Source of the DNA: Saccharobesus litoralis
Lineage (GTDB): Bacteria; Pseudomonadota; Gammaproteobacteria; Enterobacterales; Alteromonadaceae
Direction: 5' to 3'
Length of the DNA: 64,000 nt
Assembly: GCF_003063625.1 (NCBI RefSeq)
Contig: NZ_CP026604.1
Coordinates: 1,550,001 to 1,614,000, forward strand
Both the position numbers and the translations under genes were made by a program. Below the pieces are notes generated by a model that saw only the letters and a program-made list of their open reading frames with translations, was not told the DNA's origin and ran no database searches. Each line of letters opens with the position of its first letter. Positions within the stretch are counted from its first letter, which is position 1. This document shows, piece by piece, positions 11,301 through 17,947 of this stretch.

Positions 11301-12455
11301 CGCTTCTTGCAAGCAGACCCACATATTCAGGCACCAAGTAATAGTCAAAACTATAATCGTTATAGTTATGTGCTGAATAACCCGATGAGTTATACCGATC
11401 CGAGTGGGTATTTCTTTAAAAAGCTGCTGAAAGGTGTTCAAGAGATAACTGGTACGGGGCATATACTTCGAGCGTTAGCGGGTAATAAATACCTCAACAT
11501 GATTGCGCAAGTTGGCCTTGCTGTGGCTTGTGGTCCAGCAGCTCCAGCGTGTATGGCTGCTTATAGCGGAGCACAGACTTTTGCTGTAACAGGTAGTTTA
11601 AATGCAAGTATTAAGTCAGCTGGTATCGCCTATGCAACAGGGAAAGCATTCCAACAAATAGGTGAGTATTTCAATGAGCTAGGAGGTGATAACCTAAGGT
11701 CTGCAATTGCAGGCTCGACAGAGAAAACATACAGTTTTGGTGGGAATTTACTTACCCCTGAACAAATAGCAGGACAAATATCGGCACATGCAATAGTCGG
11801 TGGAATAGCAGCAGAGTTACAGGGTGGTAAATTTGGACATGGTTTCTTTAGTGCGGGTGTTACTAAAGGTGCAGGTGGCGTTTATTTACCAGGGGGTAGT
11901 AACTTATCTACGGGTGAAATTGCTTACGGAACCGTTGTGTCAGCTGTAATTGGTGGTACAGCATCGGTAATATCAGGCGGGAAATTTGCCAATGGTGCGC
12001 AAACAGCAGCATTTCAGTATTTGTTGAATCAGGCGGGGGAAAGCCTGAAAATTGGGAAAGCCACTCCTGAAGAAGCAAAAATACTTAAATTGGTTAGAGG
12101 GCTAGCGCAAAATGCGGCTGATGAATATGATATGGCTTGTGGAGCTAGTGATTCGTGGACGTGCGGACTACCATGGATTAGAGGTACTGGCATTCACAAG
12201 ATCTTTGCTGATAAAATTGATCAATTAGGGACTGATTTTTCTTCCGAGGTATCTTATTTAAATGGTGTTCAGGTTCCTTATGGGACAAAAAATTCAGTTA
12301 GGGCAGATGCTGTTTTTGGCTCTATAGCCTCTCCTAAATTAGTATTTGAGTTAAAAACTGGTTTTAAGAGTTGGCTTGGAAGAAGGGAAGCAGCTAATTA
12401 TGTAGAGAATTTACCCAGCAACGATTGGCGGTTAGTAGTAACAAAAGTAAACTAA
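5319..12455 (+). CDS. Secreted SpvB/FG-GAP/RHS polymorphic toxin with nuclease-like C-terminus
   Basis: The 2378-residue protein has a Sec signal peptide (hydrophobic core about residues 13-25, cleavage near AMA-YI). Extracellular beta domains follow to about residue 225, then an SpvB/TcaC-like domain from about 231 (GKFRVNESGAATYSVP). Seven FG-GAP/VCBS-type calcium-binding motifs of the D-x-N/D-GDG-x-D kind lie at about 579-960. Long YD/RHS repeats follow, then the RHS core (KDHLGSPVSITDEDG from about 1920; [25 protein letters not shown] at about 2027). After the core comes a Gly/Ala-rich hydrophobic pre-toxin segment (about 2030-2240). The last 140 residues contain VRADAVFG...FELKTG, a D...ExK arrangement typical of PD-(D/E)XK nucleases. 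In RHS proteins the shell encloses the released toxin tip. The tip is followed directly by a candidate immunity gene. Confidence 0.85.
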   Translation: MNMDNIQRFSKVLCIFAFSILVLASHKAMAYISGPKVVNVPFFTLTWTNNSTPCSGGLHYRVYEYYNGSYTRTINAYSKSHNINAFQNGEYKYALYYASCSWSGESWFYGGSTTVLMEMSKSSTNRYGESVDIKDLDQKEKSFKVVWGLDPEDNITSIQVAQEFNGTLSSWTSYSNTTTSISKSNMANGVYRYHVKTYGTGGYNTRISASVRISDVDTFTSVNEGAASVSNDNVAVTAGKFRVNESGAATYSVPIQLPEGTAGVKPSVSLNYSSQGGNGQLGIGWSLAAGGAITRCPKNIALDGELGAITYTDEDRFCLGGVRLVANSGSYGGNGTKYHKRIDDFSEIQSFGSASVSGPMSFEVKTKSGDTYYYGNTKDSFVEPHDAATENDVAKFWALSRIEDVKGNTIDFFYSEVEEDGKHQLDRIEYGGNSTQGTSHYNKIQFHYTENPKPSAGYYAGSKFRTDELLDAIEVTINEDSFRYYQLNYFTSDVIEENNHLLEIHECISYLKTNCLSPLSFSWNRAVPKGTITNFVPYYDPIIGAYVTVPDSDLYNFIPFKSSVLLNAVVPAAALPTAKVIDMNGDGHVDIVYANDGWRINYGPNFNTSGTVISTMGSYGSDPENAKVIDYNGDGKLDLLVANDSDSNWYVMYYEPYTIENGECVASDGVRCYAYRDVTVSFKIENLGVQAVGFDDSTRIMDVDGDGLQDIVFVEGNYLKAYFNEYFKGGKFSVATTIQSFSSSPSLSYGQTKHTAEMDNAASIDFNGDGASDLLTNVITNNTGCIVNNSVVDTDYGTCIYGLRGQWTENTTHDWQVFLSERSNGTATLVHHQSLGNLGNSVRVADVNGDGLTDIVYHSGTTWYYRLSTGKSYSAAREFSFDVTNINADSTYFIDLNGDGRSDVLVPAGNNWEVYLSRPTSVHDLVYYSKRAVISRPQNAMIQFADVNSDGYIDLLSSTGSNWTVKYNYQQHFFNNVITEFDNGWGVTTNVTYDNLLNNDVYVSKSASDDKVISPVSPMVVVKRVESDITESNSLAISYEYGGLKFHRTGFGNLGFEMLATIDEQTGIKTVTQYYQDAENGIKTGLPVSTQQVYTDGNIVLSESINDIQTMTTSQGGYFPYIDSSTETSYQLTSNLTQAFINKTISGFVYDEWGNVKNSAVSVYDSLDILQHQTTNTNVYNGAGGGSKKGRLSTATVTKTCYADTCDSNSSMSKSSSFTYYPDDGLLESSTIDNLTTTYVYDDFGNKTSVSKSGKLNRDDNDPTTIVSSTTYSDNGRFIISTSASNLTTLIGYNDTTAPDYIGRVTKQTVTLPNDEVTTSYSDAWGVVYASKSVAAPYKYSRIKYCANFGCTASNAYYVAYEQQEGQPESFIEFDKFGRQILTKTRHFNGNWLYQRKQYNEQGRIWKDYIPSFSSSYPSYFTEYFYDELGRNNKVIQANGNFQQSYYLGLTTETEDYFGNITTQYNNVLGQIQKVVDALDGELEYQYNAYDNLVKVTKRSDNEEYVQVTNQYNAQGRKESMDDLDKGKWSYEYNDFGEIVYQKDAIGNETFTEYDEFARKRRVASDNSTQCWIYGASSHNNYGKGRLIETRNYESNLDCEASNPKQLTQLSYDSKGRNYHSKVTYTGVLGALDGSYHTYTSYDDYGRAYKTAYPMLGLTIEKTFNQYGYMQSIVNADTGREYQKIVDVDEFGNTREVEYANNTSVYNQSSASDGSIWRSTVYSPVGTKVHQLWYGYKKDGSLASREFDFSNRFRDYKEYYDYDALRRLEERRVTVDFGGTATENYVYNGFGDFITKAGKAFQFEDENRNRPSGFDGQSFAYNLNGDLEYANGNQIAYHSFNKPSMLTKDDSNWTRFSYGMGHSRYYRNDLRNQKNTHTLYLGGSEKVYTVSNGKHNFEYKFYVGDVVIRETVNQSKATESYLHKDHLGSPVSITDEDGIIVQRSIYDPWGKSTSITDSYSGLNLHDSVTFTGHETVSGIDIIHMNGRIYDPTIGRFLQADPHIQAPSNSQNYNRYSYVLNNPMSYTDPSGYFFKKLLKGVQEITGTGHILRALAGNKYLNMIAQVGLAVACGPAAPACMAAYSGAQTFAVTGSLNASIKSAGIAYATGKAFQQIGEYFNELGGDNLRSAIAGSTEKTYSFGGNLLTPEQIAGQISAHAIVGGIAAELQGGKFGHGFFSAGVTKGAGGVYLPGGSNLSTGEIAYGTVVSAVIGGTASVISGGKFANGAQTAAFQYLLNQAGESLKIGKATPEEAKILKLVRGLAQNAADEYDMACGASDSWTCGLPWIRGTGIHKIFADKIDQLGTDFSSEVSYLNGVQVPYGTKNSVRADAVFGSIASPKLVFELKTGFKSWLGRREAANYVENLPSNDWRLVVTKVN
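10644..12038 (+). repeat. RHS 3' segment, original copy of a 1.4-kb duplication
   Basis: This part of the large toxin gene, from the last RHS repeats through the core and pre-toxin region, recurs almost identically at 13186-14582. The two copies are nearly base-for-base alike until about 14400 in the second copy, then diverge noticeably over the last 180 bp before the toxin tips, which are unrelated. Confidence 0.85.
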
Positions 12456-12456
12456 A

Positions 12457-13047
12457 ATGAATACAAAACAATTGGCAATGAAAGTTAATCGACATTACTC
12501 AAATTCGTTTGTGTTGGGTAGTGCTTTACTGGGTAAAAAGTATGAACACGTTCTTTCTGGTTTTTTCTTTGAGAAAACCAGAAATAGTATTTATGTGTAT
12601 CGATTTTTCTTTCCTTTATTTGATAACTCGACACCAATACACCTTTTATTCAGTGAGAGAATTGCAAGTATTGCTCTAGTAGAACAGAATTTTGTCAAGA
12701 AAAGTAATACTGAGTTGATAAATAATCTGATTGATATTATCGAGCTGCAAAAGGAGGTGTTCGAGGCGGTTATTAGTCTTGAAGATTTTTGCTCTTATAT
12801 GGAATCAAACAATGGGATTTTAAGTAACGCTCATGGTCAACTTATTTATGCGTTTACAAATAGCTTGTTGGAAAAGCATGACGTAGCAGAAAATTACTTA
12901 AATAAGGCTTTCCCCCTGTTACATAAAACTAAATTAGAGATCTGCAAACAAGCATTATCTTTACTAGTAAGCTCTCCTGAGGAATTAATGAACTTTTTAG
13001 CAATGGAAGAAAGTAGTTTTAAACTAAGGTATTTGACTAACCAGTAA
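12457..13047 (+). CDS. Candidate immunity protein for the RHS nuclease tip
   Basis: This 196-residue protein has no signal peptide and no membrane segment, so it is probably cytosolic. I do not recognise its family. Its ATG lies one base after the toxin stop codon, the spacing expected of a translationally coupled immunity gene. In RHS systems the gene directly after a toxin tip almost always encodes the cognate immunity protein, and a cytosolic protein would suit a nuclease. The sequence is mainly helical in appearance (LINNLIDIIELQKEVFEAV) with few charged clusters. Function is inferred from position only. Confidence 0.55.
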   Translation: MNTKQLAMKVNRHYSNSFVLGSALLGKKYEHVLSGFFFEKTRNSIYVYRFFFPLFDNSTPIHLLFSERIASIALVEQNFVKKSNTELINNLIDIIELQKEVFEAVISLEDFCSYMESNNGILSNAHGQLIYAFTNSLLEKHDVAENYLNKAFPLLHKTKLEICKQALSLLVSSPEELMNFLAMEESSFKLRYLTNQ

Positions 13048-13065
13048 GACGTATATGGACTCCTC

Positions 13066-13137
13066 AGTGTTGTTTGTCAAAATAACGTCATAACTTTTCC
13101 CAATTTAAATATCGAACGATTTGGCAAAGTTACGACG
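13066..13137. repeat. Island inverted-repeat element, copy 1
   Basis: Two imperfect arms, cgtcataacttttcccaa and ttggcaaagttacgacg, surround a 17-nt spacer (tttaaatatcgaacgat). The same 70-bp unit recurs at 17410-17484, and one arm recurs at 17119-17147. Copies lie at the borders of RHS tip modules, which suggests a small mobile element or a recombination site. Confidence 0.6.
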
Positions 13138-13143
13138 TTTTTG

Positions 13144-13161
13144 CCCTCCATGAATGGAGGG
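13144..13161. terminator. Perfect palindrome, possible terminator
   Basis: ccctccat-ga-atggaggg forms an 8-bp GC-rich stem downstream of the immunity gene and just before the duplicated RHS segment. There is no T-run after the stem, so it may instead be part of the junction element. Confidence 0.35.
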
Positions 13162-13185
13162 TAAGGGAGTAACGCAGGGAGCAGT

Positions 13186-14582
13186 TACTTTGGCGGCACG
13201 GCAACGGAAAACTACGTATATAACGGCTTTGGTGATTTTATTACAAAGGCAGGTAAAGCCTTCCAATTTGAAGATGAAAACCGCAACCGACCTAGCGGGT
13301 TTGACGGTCAAAGTTTTGCCTATAACTTAAATGGTGATTTGGAGTACGCTAACGGCAACCAAATTGCTTACCATAGTTTCAATAAACCATCTATGTTGAC
13401 TAAGGATGATTCAAACTGGACTCGATTTAGTTATGGTATGGGGCATTCAAGATACTATCGTAATGATTTAAGAAATCAGAAAAATACCCATACGTTATAC
13501 CTAGGTGTGATCTGAGAAGGTATATACGGTCAGTAACGGCAAGCATAACTTTGAGTATAAATTCTACGTTGGTGATGTAGTAATTCGCGAAACAGTCAAT
13601 CAGTCAAAAGCGACCGAAAGTTATCTGCATAAAGATCATTTAGGTAGTCCAGTTAGCATTACTGATGAAGATGGCATCATTGTTCAACGGTCTATTTATG
13701 ACCCATGGGGTAAATCGACATCAATTACTGATTCGTACTCTGGCTTGAATCTACATGACAGTGTCACTTTTACCGGACATGAAACAGTCTCTGGCTTAGA
13801 TATCATCCATATGAACGGTCGGATCTACGATCCAACTATAGGGCGCTTCTTGCAAGCCGACCCACATATTCAGGCACCAAGTAATAGTCAAAACTATAAT
13901 CGTTATTCGTATGTGTTGAATAACCCGATGAGTTATACCGATCCGAGTGGGTATTTCTTTAAAAAGCTGCTGAAAGGTGTTCAAGAGATAACTGGTACGG
14001 GGCATATACTTCGAGCGTTAGCGGGTAACAAATACCTCAACATGATTGCGCAAATTGGCCTTGCTGTGGCTTGTGGTCCAGCAGCTCCAGCGTGTATGGC
14101 AGCCTATAGCGGAGCACAGACTTTTGCTGTAACAGGTAGTTTAAATGCAAGTATTAAGTCAGCTGGTATCGCCTATGCAACAGGGAAAGCATTCCAACAA
14201 ATTGGTGAGTATTTCAATGAGCTAGGAGGTGATAACCTAAGGTCTGCAATTGCAGGCTCGACAGAGAAAACATACAGTTTTGGTGGGAATTTACTTACCC
14301 CTGGACAAATAGCAGGACAAATATCGGCACATGCAATAGTCGGTGGAATAGCAGCAGAGTTACAGGGTGGTAAGTTTGGACATGGTTTCTTTAGTGCGGG
14401 TGTTACTAAAGGCGCAGGTGGTGCATTCTTACCTGGAGGAGCTAATTTATCTACATCAGAAGTTATCCAAGGTACTGTTATCTCTGCTGTTATTGGTGGT
14501 ACTGCATCGGTAATTTCAGGAGGTAAGTTTGCCAATGGTGCAAAAACAGCTGCTTTTCAGTATTTATTGAATCAGGCTGGGC
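13186..14582 (+). repeat. RHS 3' segment, second copy of the duplication
   Basis: This matches the segment starting at 10644 in the large toxin gene. The left junction is at actttggcggcacgg and the right edge at ttgaatcaggctggg, where the toxin tips begin to differ. It gives long homology for recombination that could swap the tip of the complete toxin. Confidence 0.85.
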
Positions 14583-15022
14583 GTTCAGCAAATGCAAAGA
14601 GGTTGAAACAAAAGAGAATTAATGCGCTCTTGCAAGGTGCTCAAGATGGTCACCTTACTTTAGAAGAAGCTAAAGCTTGGTATCGCCATGCTAATGGCGC
14701 TTCTTTAAATGTTGATATGTCAAAAATTGATTTTGGGTCTATATCCGCATCTGATTTTCCTAATGGTGTAGGTAGTTCTGAATATATTAATACGTTTTTT
14801 AAAGATACACCTGATGGGAACGTTTTGGGGAGTATAAAACTTACACTGACATCTCAAAATACTGTTGTTGCAACTTTCGGTTATGATGGCTATGACTTTA
14901 ATATTAACTGGAGTGATGGTCGACTACTTCGAAATGTTGCGACTGCCGTAGGTGATACTTATCATGGAAGTGGAACGCCATTTAGAATTTATTTACAGGG
15001 TACAGGAACATTAAATCCATGA
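13186..15022 (+). pseudogene. Orphan RHS 3' module with colicin M-like tip
   Basis: The module starts abruptly within the duplicated RHS repeats, with no start codon, signal peptide or shell. A one-base insertion near 13506-13510 (ctaggtgtgatct in place of ctaggtggttca) breaks the frame and creates stops. From about 13510 the frame is open to the end. The last 120 residues replace the nuclease tip. They contain WYRHANGASLNVDMSKIDF, LGSIKLTL and DGYDFN (Asp381, Tyr383 and Asp384 counted from a TTG at 13745). The order and spacing recall colicin M (WGNGAERSVNIANIGL, LGNITLKT, DKYDFN), a phosphatase that cleaves lipid II in the periplasm. The His-Arg pair of colicin M is not conserved; there is an Arg at 393. 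It is probably a silent tip cassette. Confidence 0.7.
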
Positions 15023-15120
15023 CATATAAACGTTTAGCTTTTTTAGCAGTTTTTTGCTGTATGGTTGGTATCTATTTGTACTACCCTATATCCTCTGATG
15101 AGGCCAGCAATTATTGGTAA
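15019..15120 (+). pseudogene. N-terminal piece of a membrane-anchored immunity gene
   Basis: The ATG overlaps the toxin stop as ATGA, the classic sign of translational coupling. The 33 codons give MTYKRLAFLAVFCCMVGIYL followed by a short polar stretch and a stop. This is a single N-terminal membrane anchor with the rest facing the periplasm. The colicin M immunity protein Cmi is likewise an N-terminally anchored periplasmic protein. The frame ends where the insertion sequence appears to start, and a likely remainder is found on its other side. Confidence 0.5.
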
Positions 15121-16688
15121 ATACACAACGCCAAGGAATTCAAGGTTTACAAGGGACTAAAAAATAAAGTTTTCGCGCTAAATTTGTCGAGATAGGTCAA
15201 TCGATCACAACAAGTGTGGAAAAAGATCACAGACAAAATGATTTAAGTGTTGCATGCTAATACCATAATTAATTGGCTTGCATAATTTTGAATTCTTTAA
15301 CGAAAAGTAAAAAGCACCTTAGTTTCGATGCGTTGCGAAAAGCCATGTCATCGCATATTGAAAGTTTTGATGATCCTCGTCAACAAGGCAAGTGCACGTA
15401 CACCCTTCACGATACAGTCATGAGTGCGTTTGCTTGTATGTATTTTCAAGACCCTTCGCTGGTTCAATTCCAAAAAAGACTAGAGAGAAAGTATCAACGA
15501 AGTAATTTAAATACCCTATTTCGTATCAAAGAGACGCCCAAAGACAACCAGATGAAAGACATTCTGGATACCATAGACAGTGAATGCTTTGCACCGGTTT
15601 TTAAAGATTACTTTGAACGACTTAGACGTCATCATCACTTACAAAGCTTTGAAGTGCTACCTGGTAAACTCCTTTGTGCCATTGATGGAACTCAATACCA
15701 CAGCTCCAAAAGTGTCCACTGTGACGGCTGCCTAACGAAGCAACATCGTAATGGCGAAATCACCTATAACCATGCGGTATTACAAGGTGCCATTATGCAT
15801 CCAAGTCAGCGACAGGTTATTCCGGTTATGCCTGAAGCCATAAAAAATACAGACGGTGCGAAAAAACAAGACTGTGAAATGAATGCGGCTAAGCGCTTTG
15901 TAAAAAGGCTGAAAAAAGCTCACCCTCGTCAATCCTTTATTATTTGCGGTGACGGTTTAATGTCGAAACAACCCTTAATCGAATCGACATTGGCAGAAGG
16001 GTTTAGCTTTCTATTTATGGCAAAGAAAGATGACCATAAGTACCTGTATGACTGGTTAGCGGCTTATGAGTCACTATCTAGTCAGTCATACACAGATGAA
16101 AAAGACGTGACTCACCAATTTAGTTGGCAAAATGATGTGCCACTTCATGGTGGCGAAAAGAGTATCCATGTCAATTATCTAGAATATCGGCAAATCAAAA
16201 AGGGTAAACAGACATATCTTGGTAGCTGGGTCAGTGACATTGAGATAAATAAAGACAATGTGATTGCGTTGGCGAAAGCAGGGCGCTGTCGATGGAAAAT
16301 AGAAAACGAATGCTTCAACAGCCTTAAAAACCAAGGGTATGAAGTTGAACATAACTACGGTCATGGCCACGAGAATTTAAGTTACAACATGTACCTACTG
16401 ACCTTGCTTGCCTTTTTCTACCATCAAATCTTTGAATTGACAGATGGAGCGTACCAACAGTGTCGGCAAGAGTACGGTTCAAAGCGTTTTTTATGGGAAA
16501 ACTTCAGAGTCACAATCCGGTATGTTTTGTTTGATTCATGGGCAGATTTAATGACTCATCTACTCACAGACCATGAAATTACAGAGGAAGCTTATTATCG
16601 ACCTTAAGTAGAGAAATTGTGAATAAAGGATGCTGAAGCATAGGTTCACCCCTGCGCGAAGCATAGAGATTAAATGGGTCCCACCAAT
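15113..16688 (+). mobile_element. Insertion sequence with one DDE transposase
   Basis: About 1.58 kb contain a single transposase gene. The proposed ends are a short perfect inverted repeat, attggt at 15113-15118 and accaat at 16683-16688. The ends are uncertain: the inverted repeat is short and I see no target duplication. The element separates two pieces that together read as an anchored, cysteine-rich periplasmic protein. Confidence 0.5.
15273..16607 (+). CDS. DDE transposase (IS4-like/ISNCY-type)
   Basis: The protein has up to 444 residues. DDE-type catalytic residues can be placed: Asp138 in LCAIDGTQYHSS, Asp227 in IICGDGLMS, and Glu344 in RWKIENECFNSLK, the last matching the R-x3-E signature of IS4-like transposases. 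A zinc-like CDGC pair follows the first Asp. I recognise the family (FDDPRQQGK... NLNTLFRI... DNQMKDIL) from many uncharacterised bacterial elements but cannot name the exact IS. The start is a TTG; another TTG five codons downstream is possible. The frame is intact, so the element may be active. Confidence 0.85.
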   Translation: MACIILNSLTKSKKHLSFDALRKAMSSHIESFDDPRQQGKCTYTLHDTVMSAFACMYFQDPSLVQFQKRLERKYQRSNLNTLFRIKETPKDNQMKDILDTIDSECFAPVFKDYFERLRRHHHLQSFEVLPGKLLCAIDGTQYHSSKSVHCDGCLTKQHRNGEITYNHAVLQGAIMHPSQRQVIPVMPEAIKNTDGAKKQDCEMNAAKRFVKRLKKAHPRQSFIICGDGLMSKQPLIESTLAEGFSFLFMAKKDDHKYLYDWLAAYESLSSQSYTDEKDVTHQFSWQNDVPLHGGEKSIHVNYLEYRQIKKGKQTYLGSWVSDIEINKDNVIALAKAGRCRWKIENECFNSLKNQGYEVEHNYGHGHENLSYNMYLLTLLAFFYHQIFELTDGAYQQCRQEYGSKRFLWENFRVTIRYVLFDSWADLMTHLLTDHEITEEAYYRP

Positions 16689-16692
16689 CTAA

Positions 16693-17010
16693 GATGGCTT
16701 AACTTGGCAAAATAACAGTAAAAAGGCCATCAGTGCTTGCATATACAGCTTCACCAATAATTGCTGTGATGAGGCAATGAAACGTGCAGAAGACGAACTT
16801 TTATTTTATTGTACCGACCTTAATTTGGATTGCTCAGCATATAAATTAAATGGTCTTGTTAAAGATGACGGGGACTTACGTGTTTATGAGTGGGTGGCTA
16901 ATGATGATCCTAATTACATATTGCATGTTAGAGTGCCATATAGACGTATAGGTGATGCTACATTTGGTTTAATTGGTGCAGATGTCACTGTAGGCAGTAT
17001 AGGCAGGTAA
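16693..17010 (+). pseudogene. C-terminal piece of the interrupted immunity gene
   Basis: The open frame begins right after the proposed IS end, reading DGLTWQNNSKKAISAC, and continues through an ATG at 16777 to about 105 residues. It contains five cysteines, expected for a disulfide-bonded periplasmic domain, and no membrane segment. Joined to the anchor encoded at 15019-15120 it would give a protein of roughly 138 residues, close in size and topology to the colicin M immunity protein Cmi (about 117). The link between the two pieces is inference. The ATG at 16777 might still allow translation of an unanchored fragment. Confidence 0.45.
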
Positions 17011-17045
17011 TTGTTTTGTTGGTTACACAAATGTAGGTTGTCGGT

Positions 17046-17093
17046 GTTTTTAGTAGAGCCAGTGATATTACTATCGCTGGCTCTACTAAAAAC
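17046..17093. terminator. Strong bidirectional hairpin terminator
   Basis: A perfect 17-bp inverted repeat (gtttttagtagagccag / ctggctctactaaaaac) with a 14-nt loop. It has A- and T-runs on the outer sides, so it can act in both directions. It lies 35 bp after the broken immunity gene. Confidence 0.7.
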
Positions 17094-17409
17094 CGTCGTT
17101 GTTGTAGGTTACAAAATTAATGTCATAACTTTTGCCAAATTATGTCTCTTTTGCTACTTCAGGTATGACATCAAGTAGAAGTTGAACCTGTTGTTTGTAC
17201 TTATTGCTCATGTGTATTCCTCTAGTGCGTGTGGAACGGTTTGGCTGTGCATCAGGGATATGATTATGTGTCAGCATTTCCAAATTATGGGGGGAAGTTA
17301 ATGATCCAAATGGAATATAAATTTAGTCGAAGCACCGTTAATGAGTAATAATCTTTTCCGCCAATATCGAAATAGAGTTATTGATTCATGCGGTGAATCA
17401 CAGCAAGTC

Positions 17410-17484
17410 GTAACTGTTGTTTACCAAAATAATGTCATAGCTTTCGCCAATTTAAATATCGAACGATTTGGCAAGGTTATGACA
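17410..17484. repeat. Island inverted-repeat element, copy 2
   Basis: The arms tgtcatagctttcgccaa (17433-17450) and ttggcaaggttatgaca (17468-17484) surround a 17-nt spacer that is nearly identical to copy 1 at 13066-13137. Upstream similarity (gttgtttaccaaaataa) extends the match to about 70 bp. Confidence 0.6.
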
Positions 17485-17503
17485 CTTTTACCACGATAAT
17501 ATC

Positions 17504-17709
17504 GACCGATTTTTTCGCCTTACCAAATTCTTATCGCACGATCTGCCAACCCCGATCATAACCCTTCCCGAACTGCATCATACTTTTAACCAAACTGCCG
17601 TCATATATGATAATTTTGGTCATCTGAATATGATTAAAATTTCGCAATGACCAAACGTAAAACGCCTGAGGTTTTAACTCAGGCGTTGGCTTTATGATGA
17701 TCTGGCATA
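17504..17709. repeat. 205-bp direct repeat, left copy
   Basis: From gaccgattttttcgcctt to gatctggcata this matches 18615-18818 with scattered substitutions. Together the two copies bracket the AbiE remnant and the third RHS scrap, consistent with insertion or duplication by recombination between them. Confidence 0.7.
17661..17687 (-). terminator. Terminator of the AbiE-like pair
   Basis: aacgcctgag-gttttaa-ctcaggcgtt forms a 10-bp stem. Read on the minus strand it is followed by TTTTAC, so it would end transcription of the AbiE-like operon that stops at 17720. A degraded version lies in the right-hand repeat, downstream of the M56 gene. Confidence 0.6.
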
Positions 17710-17719
17710 TTGGGTTTAA

Positions 17720-17947
17720 CTATTCATCTTTCTGTTCTTCATTTTCCTTCAACTTTAAACGACTGCGATGATGTTGGCGTATTTCTTCCCCATAACTTGC
17801 GACTAGCATGGCTCGAATATCGTCTAGGAATTGGTTTGGTTGAAGAAGCTTTAGAAGTTGGACTACATAGTAGTCTTTTTCGACGATAGTTGGATTGCCT
17901 AAACCAAGCGCATCCGAAACATCGACAAAGTAGGAGCTATCTATCAA
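17720..17947 (-). pseudogene. AbiEii-like nucleotidyltransferase toxin, truncated
   Basis: Seventy-five codons encode DVSDALGLGNPTIVEKDYYVVQLLKLL, the characteristic N-terminus of AbiEii-type nucleotidyltransferase toxins, then jump to a polar, charged tail. AbiEii proteins normally have about 250-300 residues with a GSxxxxKD-type NTase motif, which is missing here. The piece looks like N- and C-terminal ends joined by an internal deletion. It begins at a TTG that overlaps the antitoxin gene by 11 nt, as in intact AbiE operons. The toxin should be inactive. Confidence 0.5.

Larger units (their letters stand above)
17011..17719. other. Gene-free junk between toxin modules
   Basis: No credible gene is visible. 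The stretch contains a strong bidirectional hairpin (17046-17093), a half copy (17119-17147) and a full copy (17410-17484) of the island inverted-repeat element, and the first copy of a 205-bp direct repeat (17504-17709). It looks like accumulated junctions of recombined toxin cassettes. Confidence 0.6.
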
